A DNA stretch of 32,879 bases from Candidatus Kaiserbacteria bacterium (GCA_020428815.1 JAGQMC010000032.1:1-32879); one strand, 5' to 3'. Numbered from the stretch's first letter, positions 6,743 to 14,505 are shown. Program-made: numbers and translations. Notes: generated from the sequence alone by a model not told the origin.

Positions 6743-7969
6743 ATGAAAAGAATCACAGGGTTTTTGTTGGTGGCATGTTTATTTCTGAATATTCCCATAG
6801 CTAAGGCTAAGACAACCGAAGATGAACTAAGGTTGCAATTGTCAGCCATTTCGGATTATTTAAACAGCATAAATTCCAAAGCGGTTCTCAGTGAAGAGCA
6901 ACTGCGTGAAATTATTAATGATGGAGTAATGTGGACTTTAAGAGCTCAAGCTGCTGACGGAAGCTTTAACTATGAGTACAGACCTTTTGCCGGAGACTAC
7001 ATTAATGATAATGGAATGGTTCGCCAAGCTGGAACACTTTTTATGTTAACCGAAGTGCATAAAACGCGGACTGAAAAGCCGAAGGAAGAAGTTGAAGTTA
7101 TTGAAAACGCTATTCGTTATTTTGCTGAGATTAGCCTTAAAGGTAATCCCGACGATGGTGAGTTTGCTTGTATAAAAAATGCTACTAAGGTGGAGCGCTG
7201 TGATTTAGGTAGTACAGCACTCGCTCTAATCGGAATTATTAACTTTGTCACTGCTCACCCTGATAAAAATGCTGATTATCAAGAGCTGTTAGATTTGTAT
7301 AGCTCGTACCTTCTAAAAGCCAAATTTCCAAATAAAGGTTTTAGTAAACGTTATGAATACAATACCGGTTTTTCTGATACCGAATCACCGTTTTACAACG
7401 GGGAAGCTATGCTGGCTCTTGTCCGCTTCTATCAGTATGAACCACAAGAAGAATTAAAAACCTTACTGCATAACACTTTTTTCTATTTAAAGGACAAAGA
7501 ATATGAAAGCCCGCTCTACCTTTGGATAACAGCGGCCTTAAAGGAGATGCAAGCTTTGTGGCCGAACGATGAATTTTTGACATACACTTTTGATTTTACG
7601 AAGGAGAGACTAGTGTATTCTTATCGTCGCCACCATACTAAAAATAACTACTGTGCTCCACTTGAGGGTCTCACAAGTGCTTATAGTATTTTAGAGGGTG
7701 GAGTATCGACTGAATTTTTGCGACAACTGAAAAACGAAATTAACTATTGGCAAAGTAAAACCACAGCTTTACAACTCAAAGAGAATCGACCCTATCGCTT
7801 GGTCTTAGATGAAACTGGCCCGGTGTTGCTTAAAGTGGCAAATCCTTACTTGAGCCACGGAGGTTTTTTAACCAGCGAAGAGGTCCTTACCCAACGGATT
7901 GATTTTACGCAACATTGCGTTAGTTCCTACCTACAAAAGCTAGTTGATATTGACGGAGTAGAGTTATAA
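6743..7969 (+). CDS. Secreted alpha/alpha-toroid-like protein, 408 aa
   Basis: The signal peptide is MKRITGFLLVACLFLNIPIAKA. The mature part is nearly all helical, with motifs typical of alpha/alpha-toroid (six-hairpin) proteins: MWTLRAQAADGSFNYEY, NGMVRQAGTLFML, ERCDLGSTALALIGI, SPFYNGEAMLALVRFY and CAPLEGLTSAYSILE. These resemble repeats in glycoside hydrolases, terpene-cyclase-like and epimerase-like folds, so a carbohydrate-active role at the envelope is plausible but unproven. ATG 6743 is chosen because it begins the signal peptide and lies 5 bases after GATACT (-10-like, with TTAACT 18 bases upstream). An open frame reaching back to 6590 would run through the terminator and is not credible. 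Confidence 0.72.
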   Translation: MKRITGFLLVACLFLNIPIAKAKTTEDELRLQLSAISDYLNSINSKAVLSEEQLREIINDGVMWTLRAQAADGSFNYEYRPFAGDYINDNGMVRQAGTLFMLTEVHKTRTEKPKEEVEVIENAIRYFAEISLKGNPDDGEFACIKNATKVERCDLGSTALALIGIINFVTAHPDKNADYQELLDLYSSYLLKAKFPNKGFSKRYEYNTGFSDTESPFYNGEAMLALVRFYQYEPQEELKTLLHNTFFYLKDKEYESPLYLWITAALKEMQALWPNDEFLTYTFDFTKERLVYSYRRHHTKNNYCAPLEGLTSAYSILEGGVSTEFLRQLKNEINYWQSKTTALQLKENRPYRLVLDETGPVLLKVANPYLSHGGFLTSEEVLTQRIDFTQHCVSSYLQKLVDIDGVEL

Positions 7970-7998
7970 TTAATTATTACTACTCTTACTTTTTTTGT

Positions 7999-8382
7999 AT
8001 GGAAACATTTCTTACTCAAATAGAGTGGATACCAGTTATAATCTCAACTATTATAGCCTTCGTGCTTGGATGGGTATGGTATTCACCCGTGTTATTTGTT
8101 GAAAAGTGGCAGACTGGTTTACCGATGCCACCAAAGTGGAAGGCTCCAATGTGGATGCCGATGACAGCACAGCTCGGCGCAACACTGTTGTTGGCTGTGA
8201 TTTTTAACTTATCCCATCAAGATGGTCATCTTGGTCACGCTGTGTTAGTAGTGTTTACCATAATGGGCTTCGTCAAAGCTAATGGAATGTATAGTGGTAA
8301 AACCAAAATGAGCCTATCGATAGAGGTGCTGTATATATTAGCAATGGCGCTTGTTATGTACGCAGTTAATCTAATCGTGTAA
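7999..8382 (+). CDS. DUF1761 family membrane protein
   Basis: A 127-residue protein with four predicted transmembrane helices. The DUF1761 signature lies at the N-terminus: IIAFVLGWVWYSPVLFVEKW (the WYSP motif near residues 27-30). The remaining spans are at about 55-71, 78-96 and 108-126. The family's function is unknown. It lies 29 bases after the toroid-like gene with no terminator between, so the two may share a transcript. No clear ribosome site is seen. Confidence 0.85.
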   Translation: METFLTQIEWIPVIISTIIAFVLGWVWYSPVLFVEKWQTGLPMPPKWKAPMWMPMTAQLGATLLLAVIFNLSHQDGHLGHAVLVVFTIMGFVKANGMYSGKTKMSLSIEVLYILAMALVMYAVNLIV

Positions 8383-8402
8383 AAACAGGCTGGGGATATT
8401 AC

Positions 8403-8431
8403 TTGACAATACACTAAAAAAGTGATATTAT
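8403..8431 (+). promoter_or_regulatory. Strong sigma70-type promoter
   Basis: A perfect TTGACA (8403-8408), exactly 17 bases, then TATTAT (8426-8431). This is the best-matched promoter in the window. It drives the orphan gene at 8471. Confidence 0.8.
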
Positions 8432-8470
8432 TTAAGCTTCTGCAATTACCAAACAATGGAGGTGATGGTG

Positions 8471-8932
8471 ATGAGTATCGTTAGTCAGTTCTTTCAGAAT
8501 AAAAGATCAGCTTGGCGACGCGCGTGGGCCCTAGACGCAGTAATGCAGTTATTGTTTGAATACGGGGTCTATGATGACTCCTATTTGCACTTGTCAGTCA
8601 GAACTAGTAATCATGATGGAGACTGTATTGCTAGTACAGAAAGGGTCATTTTTAGTCATTCTGAATTGGCCGGTCGGAAGTGTGAGATTTCAGATCAAGC
8701 ACTCGAAGATTTAAAGACACTTCGCTCGCAAGTCATTGATCAAGGACGTCGACTGGGTTTTTCAAGTGACGTCTGGTTGGGTAATAACTGTGCTTATTTA
8801 GCACGACCTCAATACAGCTTTGAAGATAAAATCCTGTCCGTGATGGAGGGGCAATTATGGTTACCCAAGCCACACACCAGATTAGTTTCTCTGATGGAGA
8901 GGATAGGAGAACAATCTCGTTTACTCTGGTAA
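8471..8932 (+). CDS. Orphan cytoplasmic protein, 153 aa
   Basis: Not recognised. Three in-frame ATGs lie at 8456, 8465 and 8471. The strong ribosome site GGAGGTGA (8458-8465) overlaps the first two and sits 5 bases before ATG 8471, which is therefore the start. The N-terminus is basic and helical (SIVSQFFQNKRSAWRRAWALDAVMQLLFEYG), followed by a beta-rich middle (SYLHLSVRTSNHDGDCIAS) and a helical C-terminus (LVSLMERIGEQSRLLW). No signal or span is seen. It is a single-gene unit with a near-consensus promoter and a modest terminator at 8960. Confidence 0.72.
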   Translation: MSIVSQFFQNKRSAWRRAWALDAVMQLLFEYGVYDDSYLHLSVRTSNHDGDCIASTERVIFSHSELAGRKCEISDQALEDLKTLRSQVIDQGRRLGFSSDVWLGNNCAYLARPQYSFEDKILSVMEGQLWLPKPHTRLVSLMERIGEQSRLLW

Positions 8933-8959
8933 ATTGAGCTTAACCAGCTATTACCACTT

Positions 8960-8985
8960 AGGCTTTGCTACGGCAGGCCTTTTTC
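8960..8985 (+). terminator. Intrinsic terminator, modest stem
   Basis: AGGC/GCCT and TGC/GCA stems are separated by a TT/G internal loop, with a TACG apical loop, and are followed by TTTTTCTTT. Confidence 0.55.
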
Positions 8986-9017
8986 TTTAGTTAATAAATT
9001 TATGATATGAGTTGCGG

Positions 9018-9023
9018 TATAAT
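9018..9023 (+). promoter_or_regulatory. -10 box giving a leaderless LRR mRNA
   Basis: A perfect TATAAT lies six bases before ATG 9030. No good -35 box is seen at the usual distance. The expected start of transcription coincides with the start codon. Confidence 0.55.
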
Positions 9024-9029
9024 GAATAG

Positions 9030-9548
9030 ATGCAAATTTTTAGTTTGGTTTCACTGCTTATTGTAGCAGGTTTAATCATGATGATTTTTCTTAGCAAAGA
9101 ACCAGAAGAGTACGTTGTAGAACGGGAAAGTTATAATCAGGCTATTGATCAAGCAGAATCTGCGGTAGGCAAATTGGAATATGTACCATCTTTGTCTAGT
9201 AAGGCAGTTTTTATCTATGATGGTATTTCAGTACCAAACGATGTTTTAGTCGTAGATTTATCAAATCAAGGATTATCTGGCTCACTCAAAGCCGAGATTC
9301 GTCAGCTGTCAAACCTAAAAGAGTTAAATCTAAGTAACAACCAGTTCACCGGTTTACCGGCTGAAGTAGGGCAGCTTTCGCAGTTAGAAAAACTTAATTT
9401 AGCAAATAATCCCTTGTCTGGTTTACCGCACGAGTTGGGCAATTTACAAAAACTAAAATTACTAGATTTGCGTGGTGTTAAGTATTCTGCTTACGATTTG
9501 GAAGTAATAAAAACTTCTTTACCAGCCACAACAGAAATAAAAATCTAG
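9030..9548 (+). CDS. Membrane-anchored leucine-rich-repeat protein
   Basis: A 172-residue protein with an N-terminal signal-anchor (residues 3-21, FSLVSLLIVAGLIMMIFL), a charged helical region, and about three leucine-rich repeats of the LxxLxLxxNxxxxLPxxxxxL type (LKELNLSNNQFTGLPAEVGQ, LEKLNLANNPLSGLPHELGN, LKLLDLRG). LRRs are protein-binding scaffolds, and here they would face outside. It is the first gene of a tight operon with the DUF1059 protein (1-base gap) and the M23 endopeptidase (4-base gap), so it may help position that enzyme or bind a partner surface. Predicted leaderless. Confidence 0.83.
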   Translation: MQIFSLVSLLIVAGLIMMIFLSKEPEEYVVERESYNQAIDQAESAVGKLEYVPSLSSKAVFIYDGISVPNDVLVVDLSNQGLSGSLKAEIRQLSNLKELNLSNNQFTGLPAEVGQLSQLEKLNLANNPLSGLPHELGNLQKLKLLDLRGVKYSAYDLEVIKTSLPATTEIKI

Positions 9549-9549
9549 T

Positions 9550-9738
9550 ATGAAGGCAATTAAGTGTTACGAATGCGACATCGTTTTTAAATCAGAAACT
9601 AGAGACGATATCTTGAACCAACTCTACTCTCATTACATGGAGAAACATCATGCCATTATTACAGGTGCTAGTGAGCAAGTAAAAAAAGACTGGATGCAGC
9701 GCTTTCAAAACGATTGGTTGCAAGCGGTGAATCAATAA
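9550..9738 (+). CDS. DUF1059 small protein
   Basis: A 62-residue protein that fits the DUF1059 pattern along its full length: MKAIKCYECDIVFKSETRDD, a conserved HYMEKHHAIITG core, and an aromatic C-terminus (DWMQRFQNDWLQAV). The CxxC pair (C6, C9) and histidines (H53-type cluster HYMEKHH) could bind a metal, giving a zinc-finger-like fold, but this is inference. The function is unknown. It sits between the LRR and M23 genes in the same operon and depends on coupled translation, since no ribosome site is visible. Confidence 0.8.
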   Translation: MKAIKCYECDIVFKSETRDDILNQLYSHYMEKHHAIITGASEQVKKDWMQRFQNDWLQAVNQ

Positions 9739-9742
9739 AACT

Positions 9743-10750
9743 ATGTTTTTTCTAAGATTGGTTATATATATTTTAATTATTAGTTTACCGCTGACTACTT
9801 TTGCGCGCTACGAACGAATCGATAGGGGTAATCTGGGTGACGATATGGTTGAAGAGTTCTCAATACCTGTCTTGTTTGGTGTTGAGTTTGACGATTTGGT
9901 GCCTGATTTTGGTGACTCACGTGGTGGTGGCACCAGAACTCATGAGGGACAAGATATGCGAGCTCTTAAAGGGGCACCTATTGTGTCACCAACCGAAGCA
10001 GTTGTAATTAAGACTGGTACTGGATCTAGTGCTGGAAAATACGTTTATACGGCCAACCCCGGAGGTGAAACTTTCCGCTATATGCATCTCGATTACATTG
10101 CTGACTTATCTCCTGGAGATAGGCTTGATGTCGGAGACTTTATTGGTACAGTTGGTGACACTGGTAATGCTCCAGATGGAATTTATCACCTACATTTTGA
10201 GGTTAGAGATGAAAATAATAAGCCAACTGACCCTTATGAAAGATTTGACCCAACTGGTTTCACAACCAAGCAAAAAATGTTGTTTCTTAAAGATATCTTT
10301 AGCGATATCAGTGATGATGAAGAATACGCAGAGTTTTTAGTGGAAAACTTCACTGATGAATTTATGATGGCGTTGGATAAAAAATATAAACTACCAAACG
10401 CGTTAGAGGAGGTGCTAGATGACTCAGGGGTGGTAAATCAAGTGGAGGCATTAGCCGAGTTAACTAAACTGATTACCACCTTGCCACAAGCAATTTCTGT
10501 ACAGCTTGAAAGTGGTGATCAAGGTCCATTGGTGGCCTTGTTGCAACTATATCTCATCTACACTGGAGAAGGAGCTGCTCGTGATCGTTTGTTACAGGTC
10601 GGTCCAACTGGATATTTTGGTTCTCTTACTGAAGAAGCATTAATTGAGTATCAAGCTGAATATTTAAAAATAAACAATAAAGGTGTTTTTGATGCAAAAA
10701 CTAAGCAAGCGATGCTGAAGAGAAAGCTTGATAAGCTGTATTTAAATTAG
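9743..10750 (+). CDS. Secreted M23 (LytM-type) endopeptidase with peptidoglycan-binding domain
   Basis: A 335-residue protein. The signal peptide covers about 1-21 (ending TTFA). The M23 domain covers about 60-165, with the zinc-ligand motifs HEGQD (H67, D71) and HLHFE (H149 and H151), and a conserved RYMHLD segment. A helical linker follows. The C-terminal PG_binding_1-like domain (about 255-332) contains QGPLVALLQLYL and GYFGSLTEEALIEYQ. It would cut peptide cross-links in peptidoglycan, of the cell itself or of a neighbour. Third gene of the LRR operon. Its TAG stop overlaps the stop of the convergent aminotransferase gene. Confidence 0.92.
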   Translation: MFFLRLVIYILIISLPLTTFARYERIDRGNLGDDMVEEFSIPVLFGVEFDDLVPDFGDSRGGGTRTHEGQDMRALKGAPIVSPTEAVVIKTGTGSSAGKYVYTANPGGETFRYMHLDYIADLSPGDRLDVGDFIGTVGDTGNAPDGIYHLHFEVRDENNKPTDPYERFDPTGFTTKQKMLFLKDIFSDISDDEEYAEFLVENFTDEFMMALDKKYKLPNALEEVLDDSGVVNQVEALAELTKLITTLPQAISVQLESGDQGPLVALLQLYLIYTGEGAARDRLLQVGPTGYFGSLTEEALIEYQAEYLKINNKGVFDAKTKQAMLKRKLDKLYLN

Positions 10751-11655
10751 AGTAGGGTGGTCCAGATGCTTTCTTTGGAAGATTGAGCGTTAGCTAGTTT
10801 TTCTCGTAGTTCCATAGTCATTTCTCCCGGGCGACCAGTGTTTATTTTTCGATTATCAATCTCTAAAATTGGAGAAACGAAAGCTGAGGTGCCGCAAGCA
10901 AAGACTTCGTCGGCGGTATACATTTCGGTCAAGGCCACTTTTCTTTCAGTCACTTTGATATTGGATTCCTCAGCAATTTCAATAATACTGCGACGAGTAA
11001 TACCTTCTAAAATGTCTGACGAAGCATCTGGAGTGATTAGTTCTCCCCGTTTAATCATAAAAATATTGGCGGCACTTAATTCACTAACATGACCACTTTG
11101 GTTTAGGAACAGGCAGTCATCACAACCGGCGTCGATGGCATCTTGTTTGGCTAGTGCTGAATTCACGTAAGCCCCATTAACTTTGGCTCTGGCTGGGATG
11201 GCAGCATCTGCCGTGCGTCGCCAGAGACTAGTTTTAAGGGTGGCGCCACTTTGAGGCAAAATGTTTTTTGCTTCGTACATGAATATGCTTGTCGCTAACT
11301 CTAAATCCGAAGTTCTTACCCCTGGTACGAGTTGAGTGGCGTGTACAGTGAGGCGAAAAAATTGATCTTTGTTGACGTTATTTGCCTTAATGAGTTCACT
11401 AATTTTATCTAGTTTAAAGTCTTTTTCTAACTCGGCTTCAACGTTGGTTAGACCAATCATCATGGCGGACTGTTTTAGGCGCTTCAAATGTTCAGGTAGT
11501 CTAAAACAAAGCATGCCATCAGCGGTATGTTGCCCATAAAATACCGAGTACACACTTAAGCCGTATAAAACAGCCGAGCTAGCTACTGAAACATTGGCTT
11601 CTTCAGTGGGTATGATTTCATTATTGAAGAGCGTGTACTTACCTAGATTAGCCAT
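10747..11655 (-). CDS. ilvE: Branched-chain amino acid aminotransferase (class IV PLP enzyme)
   Basis: A 302-residue fold-type IV aminotransferase. Marks include SAVLYGLSVYSVFYGQ near the N-terminus, the PLP lysine K158 in IPARAKVNGAYVNS, E192 in HVSELSAANIFM, the cofactor-binding ILEGITRRSIIEIAEE, and the late CGTSAFVSPI loop. It would swap amino groups between branched-chain amino acids and 2-oxoglutarate. A D-amino-acid aminotransferase or aminodeoxychorismate lyase of the same fold is possible, but the motifs favour IlvE. It is the only amino-acid metabolism gene in the window. Its stop codon overlaps the stop of the M23 gene (4-base convergent overlap). Two tandem copies of AAAGTATAAC lie upstream. 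Confidence 0.9.
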   Translation of the reverse strand: MANLGKYTLFNNEIIPTEEANVSVASSAVLYGLSVYSVFYGQHTADGMLCFRLPEHLKRLKQSAMMIGLTNVEAELEKDFKLDKISELIKANNVNKDQFFRLTVHATQLVPGVRTSDLELATSIFMYEAKNILPQSGATLKTSLWRRTADAAIPARAKVNGAYVNSALAKQDAIDAGCDDCLFLNQSGHVSELSAANIFMIKRGELITPDASSDILEGITRRSIIEIAEESNIKVTERKVALTEMYTADEVFACGTSAFVSPILEIDNRKINTGRPGEMTMELREKLANAQSSKESIWTTLL

Positions 11656-11681
11656 AAAGCTGAGTTTATTTATTAATGCCT

Positions 11682-11701
11682 AAAGTATAACAAAGTATAA
11701 C
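11682..11701 (-). repeat. Exact tandem 10-bp repeat in the ilvE/CNNM divergent region
   Basis: AAAGTATAAC occurs twice head-to-tail. On the minus strand each copy holds TATACT, a -10-like sequence. The 10-base period is close to one helical turn, so the copies could be tandem operator half-sites or two staggered promoters for ilvE. Confidence 0.5.
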
Positions 11702-11775
11702 TAAGAAAAGATTTTAATATGGTATTGTTAAAGTATATAAGCTGTGTTTAAATGCTCAGTCAAAGATAAATATAA

Positions 11776-12741
11776 ATGGAATACTTAATATCCTTAGTCC
11801 TTGTGCTTTTATCAGGGCTCTTCTCGGGCTTAACACTCGGACTACTCTCACTAGACACTCAATCTTTAGCTAGGCGCGCTAAGCGTGGAGACAAAGCGGC
11901 CGAGGTTATATATCCTGTCCGAGAAAAAGGCAATTTATTACTCACGACGCTGCTTCTCGGTAACGTAGCTGTAAACACCACTTTGTCTATATTTTTAGGT
12001 AGTATCGCCTCTGGTTTAGTGGCAGGCATTACCGCCACCGCATTAATCGTAGTTTTTGGTGAAATTATTCCTCAGGCTGTTATTTCACGTTATGCATTGT
12101 GGTTTGGAGCAAAAACAATTTTGTTCACTAAGTTTGCCTTGATTCTCTTTTACCCAATATCTTTCCCGATTGCAAAAGTACTTGATTATTTCTTAGGTGA
12201 TGAACTACCAACCACATATTCAAAAAGTGAGTTAATGGATATTATTTCTGAACATGAGGAATCAGATTTGAGTGATTTGGATGCTGACGAGGAAAGAATC
12301 ATGCATGGTGCTTTGCAGTTCTCTCATATGCGAGTGCGAGAAGTGATGACCCCTGCTGACAAAGTGGTGTCGTATGATGAAAATCAAAAGCTGACAAATG
12401 ACTTCTTCACGGCAGTAAATGAAGCGGGGTTTTCTCGTCTGCCAGTTTATAGCGGTGAGCCAACCAATATCGTTGGTATACTCTACGTAAAGGATTTAAT
12501 TATTGAAGATGATAATATCTCCATTAAAGAAACTGAAGAGGCCTTTGAACGAAAATTAATGATCGTAAAGAGTGGCCACTTGCTTGATTCAGTTTTGGCT
12601 CGGATGCTTAAGAATCGCTGGCATTTAGCAATTGTACACAATCGAAACGGACAGTTTGTGGGGGTGATTTCCCTTGAAGATATTATCGAAGAAATTATTC
12701 AGCAAGAAATAGTTGATGAGGATGACGAAGTGGACGAGTAG
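11776..12741 (+). CDS. CNNM/CorC-type membrane protein (DUF21 plus CBS pair)
   Basis: A 321-residue protein. The DUF21 transmembrane domain covers about 1-150, with LVLLSGLFSGLTLGLLSLD and the GEIIPQAV motif conserved in the family. A CBS pair covers about 195-315 (VREVMTPADKVVSY, FSRLPVYSG, IVGILYVKDLI, GVISLEDIIEEIIQQEIVDE). Such proteins are predicted Mg2+/Co2+ transporters, and some were named hemolysins. The usual C-terminal CorC_HlyC domain is absent and the protein ends in an acidic tail, as in shorter family members. The start follows the AT-rich GATAAATATAA, compatible with a very short leader. No terminator is visible before the next promoter. Confidence 0.93.
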   Translation: MEYLISLVLVLLSGLFSGLTLGLLSLDTQSLARRAKRGDKAAEVIYPVREKGNLLLTTLLLGNVAVNTTLSIFLGSIASGLVAGITATALIVVFGEIIPQAVISRYALWFGAKTILFTKFALILFYPISFPIAKVLDYFLGDELPTTYSKSELMDIISEHEESDLSDLDADEERIMHGALQFSHMRVREVMTPADKVVSYDENQKLTNDFFTAVNEAGFSRLPVYSGEPTNIVGILYVKDLIIEDDNISIKETEEAFERKLMIVKSGHLLDSVLARMLKNRWHLAIVHNRNGQFVGVISLEDIIEEIIQQEIVDEDDEVDE

Positions 12742-12754
12742 ACACAGTAGGTTA

Positions 12755-12784
12755 TTGACAGGTTTTTTGGTTTAGAGTTATAGT
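12755..12784 (+). promoter_or_regulatory. Promoter of orphan gene at 12.8 kb
   Basis: TTGACA (12755-12760), 18 bases, then TATAGT (12779-12784). It gives a leader of about 58 bases before ATG 12849. Confidence 0.65.
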
Positions 12785-12848
12785 GAAATTTCGAGTCAAG
12801 CATTGGGTTTGGTTCGTCAAAATTGGTCTTTCAAAAGGGGAAATAAAG

Positions 12849-13199
12849 ATGACAAGAGTTTTAATGGCGGGAGACTTAGTTCCGCCTGCAGTCGGTCAGA
12901 TTCTTCATATGGGCACAATCTATGAGTCAGTCGTGGTTTGTCCTTGCGGTTGTGAGCCGACTCAATTTGTAACCAGTCTCGAGAACGGAACGCGGGTGCA
13001 GATTGATAATTTGCCTTATGACATCTGTGAAGTGCGAGGGTTACCACGCAGCTTCCAGGCTGTCAGAGTCGGGGACTGTAATCATCCAGCTTTCCAAGTT
13101 GTTCACAGCACCGGGCACCTTGGTTGTACTCTTAGTTATGAAGAACTTTTTCACGCGGCTGATTCTGAGCATATTCAGATTCAAGTCGTGTCCGTTTAG
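12849..13199 (+). CDS. Orphan cysteine-rich protein, 116 aa
   Basis: Not recognised. ATG 12849 is chosen because AAGGGG (12835-12840) lies 8 bases upstream. An in-frame GTG at 12783 lies inside the -10 box and cannot be in the transcript. The sequence has a CPCGC cluster and further cysteines in YDICEVRG, GDCNHP and GHLGCTLS, plus histidines nearby, a pattern compatible with metal binding. The fold looks mainly beta, with no signal or span. It is a single-gene unit with a strong promoter and terminator. Confidence 0.7.
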   Translation: MTRVLMAGDLVPPAVGQILHMGTIYESVVVCPCGCEPTQFVTSLENGTRVQIDNLPYDICEVRGLPRSFQAVRVGDCNHPAFQVVHSTGHLGCTLSYEELFHAADSEHIQIQVVSV

Positions 13200-13220
13200 G
13201 GCTGGCCTGGGAGCCGTGTT

Positions 13221-13248
13221 AGGGTCTGTATCTCGGACCCTTTTTTTT
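13221..13248 (+). terminator. Intrinsic terminator
   Basis: AGGGTC (13221-13226) pairs with GACCCT (13236-13241), followed by eight T. Confidence 0.9.
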
Positions 13249-13274
13249 GTTTACACTTATCCCGTAGTAATTGG

Positions 13275-13304
13275 TTGTCGACAAAACAACTAAAGGTTAT
13301 ATTC
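13275..13304 (+). promoter_or_regulatory. Likely promoter of orphan gene at 13.4 kb
   Basis: TTGTCG (13275-13280), 18 bases, then TATATT (13299-13304). An alternative reading is TCGACA (13278-13283) with TATTCA 16 bases later. Confidence 0.4.
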
Positions 13305-13358
13305 AGGTTGATTGAACGTTAGGTTTAATCAAAAAAAACGTAGAAAAGGAGTACAAAG

Positions 13359-13694
13359 TTGCAAAATAGCGCACAGCTTAACGATTCCTCTCCGAGGAGA
13401 GTTAAATCAACTGATAAAATTCGTCTCGTACGTACGGGACATAGATCTTTTTACTGCCAGATTTTTGATGGTAAACGTTGGCTGGAGGGTAAGATTGAGC
13501 AGAACGATAGACTGTTTGTCTCGGAGTTACCCGAAACGATTAGTCTTGATTACCGACTGCCATCCAGTTTTTCTTGTCGAGTATTGCAGGGAAGTCAGGC
13601 GAGGTATCAGTGTCCACATAGGGGTGATATTATATTTCCTCTCCATGAGTTAGCTGACACCGCAACTGCTATTCTGGTTTTACCAGCTAAGTAA
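13359..13694 (+). CDS. Orphan small basic protein, 111 aa
   Basis: Not recognised. It starts at TTG 13359, supported by AAGGAG (13346-13351) 7 bases upstream. A competing frame from 13312 has no ribosome site and an unnatural composition. The product is beta-rich (KIRLVRTGHRSFYCQIFDG, WLEGKIEQNDRLFVSELP, SFSCRVLQGSQARYQCP) with a hydrophobic end (TATAILVLPAK) and three cysteines. It resembles a small barrel domain, but this is only an impression. It is a self-contained unit with its own terminator. Confidence 0.65.
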   Translation: MQNSAQLNDSSPRRVKSTDKIRLVRTGHRSFYCQIFDGKRWLEGKIEQNDRLFVSELPETISLDYRLPSSFSCRVLQGSQARYQCPHRGDIIFPLHELADTATAILVLPAK

Positions 13695-13714
13695 TTACAC
13701 CCTTGTCTTTCATT

Positions 13715-13741
13715 AAGTCCACGACCCACGTGGACTTTTTT
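13715..13741 (+). terminator. Intrinsic terminator
   Basis: A perfect 9-bp stem AAGTCCACG/CGTGGACTT (13715-13723 with 13729-13737) has an ACCCA loop and is followed by a T-tract. Confidence 0.92.
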
Positions 13742-13797
13742 CTTTTAATAATTGACGATTGTGCACATTTTAAACCGTGCAGATTTGGCTGAGTGAC

Positions 13798-14505
13798 TTA
13801 AAGTCCGAGTGCTTTAAGAAATATTCGTAATTCTTCACCCTGAAGCTTGCGATACTGATTTGGTTTTAGTTTACCAATGGTGATGTTCATAATTCGGGTG
13901 CGTCTCAGAGTCTGGATTTGGTAGCCAAGGGCGGCGCACATGCGTCTGATTTGATGTTTTTTACCTTCAGTGATAATCAATGAAAAACGCTGGTCGTTTT
14001 TAGGGTGGGTTTTAAGCGTGGCTGGTTTAGTGCGGTAGCCTTCAATATCAACCCCTGCTTCCATCGCTCGTTTAAACATGCCAGTAATTGGTTTGTCTAC
14101 TAGGATATCGTACTCCTTTTCGTGGTTTGCTTCTGGGTCTAACATTGGTCCAGTAATCCGACCGTCGTTAGATAAAATCATTAGTCCCTCCGAATCCTTA
14201 TCCAGACGTCCAACTGGTGATACATTAACAATGCTAAAATCCTTTGCTAGTCTGGTGGCGATATCAATTTCACCGGCAGCGGGAGAGTGGGTAATAATAC
14301 CTCGACCTTTGTAATAGGCTAAGTAAGTTTTAGTTTTTGTTTTACCTATGACTTCCACTTTGTCACCTGTCTGCACTTGTTGACCGGTTTCAGCTTTGAC
14401 ACCGTTAACAATCACCTGACCATTAGCTATCAGTTCATCTGCCTCACGGCGAGAGGCGATGCCTGTGTGAGCAAGGTATTTATTAATGCGCATGGGGAAT
14501 TCCAT
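13798..14505 (-). CDS. 16S/23S rRNA pseudouridine synthase, RsuA/RluB/RluF family
   Basis: A 235-residue protein. An N-terminal S4 RNA-binding domain (about 5-55, MRINKYLAHTGIASRREADE) is followed by the RsuA-type catalytic domain with the nucleophile D102 in PVGRLDKDSEGLMI, and by the family motif KKHQIRRMCAALGY. It isomerises specific uridines in rRNA. The C-terminal order and the LRRTRIMNI segment resemble RluF/RluB more than RsuA, but the target cannot be fixed from sequence. ATG 14505 is preferred over TTG 14526 because TTGAAA-17-CATAAT ends only 9 bases upstream, which puts the longer start outside the transcript. Confidence 0.92.
   Translation of the reverse strand: MEFPMRINKYLAHTGIASRREADELIANGQVIVNGVKAETGQQVQTGDKVEVIGKTKTKTYLAYYKGRGIITHSPAAGEIDIATRLAKDFSIVNVSPVGRLDKDSEGLMILSNDGRITGPMLDPEANHEKEYDILVDKPITGMFKRAMEAGVDIEGYRTKPATLKTHPKNDQRFSLIITEGKKHQIRRMCAALGYQIQTLRRTRIMNITIGKLKPNQYRKLQGEELRIFLKALGL

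Noticed and set aside
9801-10340. Two frames (68 and 103 codons) inside the M23 gene
   Set aside because: They are shadow frames of a clear M23 endopeptidase, with no start signals of their own.
12783-12848. N-terminal extension of the cysteine-rich orphan protein from GTG 12783
   Set aside because: GTG 12783 lies inside the TATAGT -10 box and so upstream of the transcript. ATG 12849 has a well-placed AAGGGG.
13312-13653. A 113-codon plus-strand frame overlapping the orphan gene at 13359
   Set aside because: It has no ribosome site. The overlapping frame from TTG 13359 has AAGGAG at 7 bases and a terminator placed right after its own stop.
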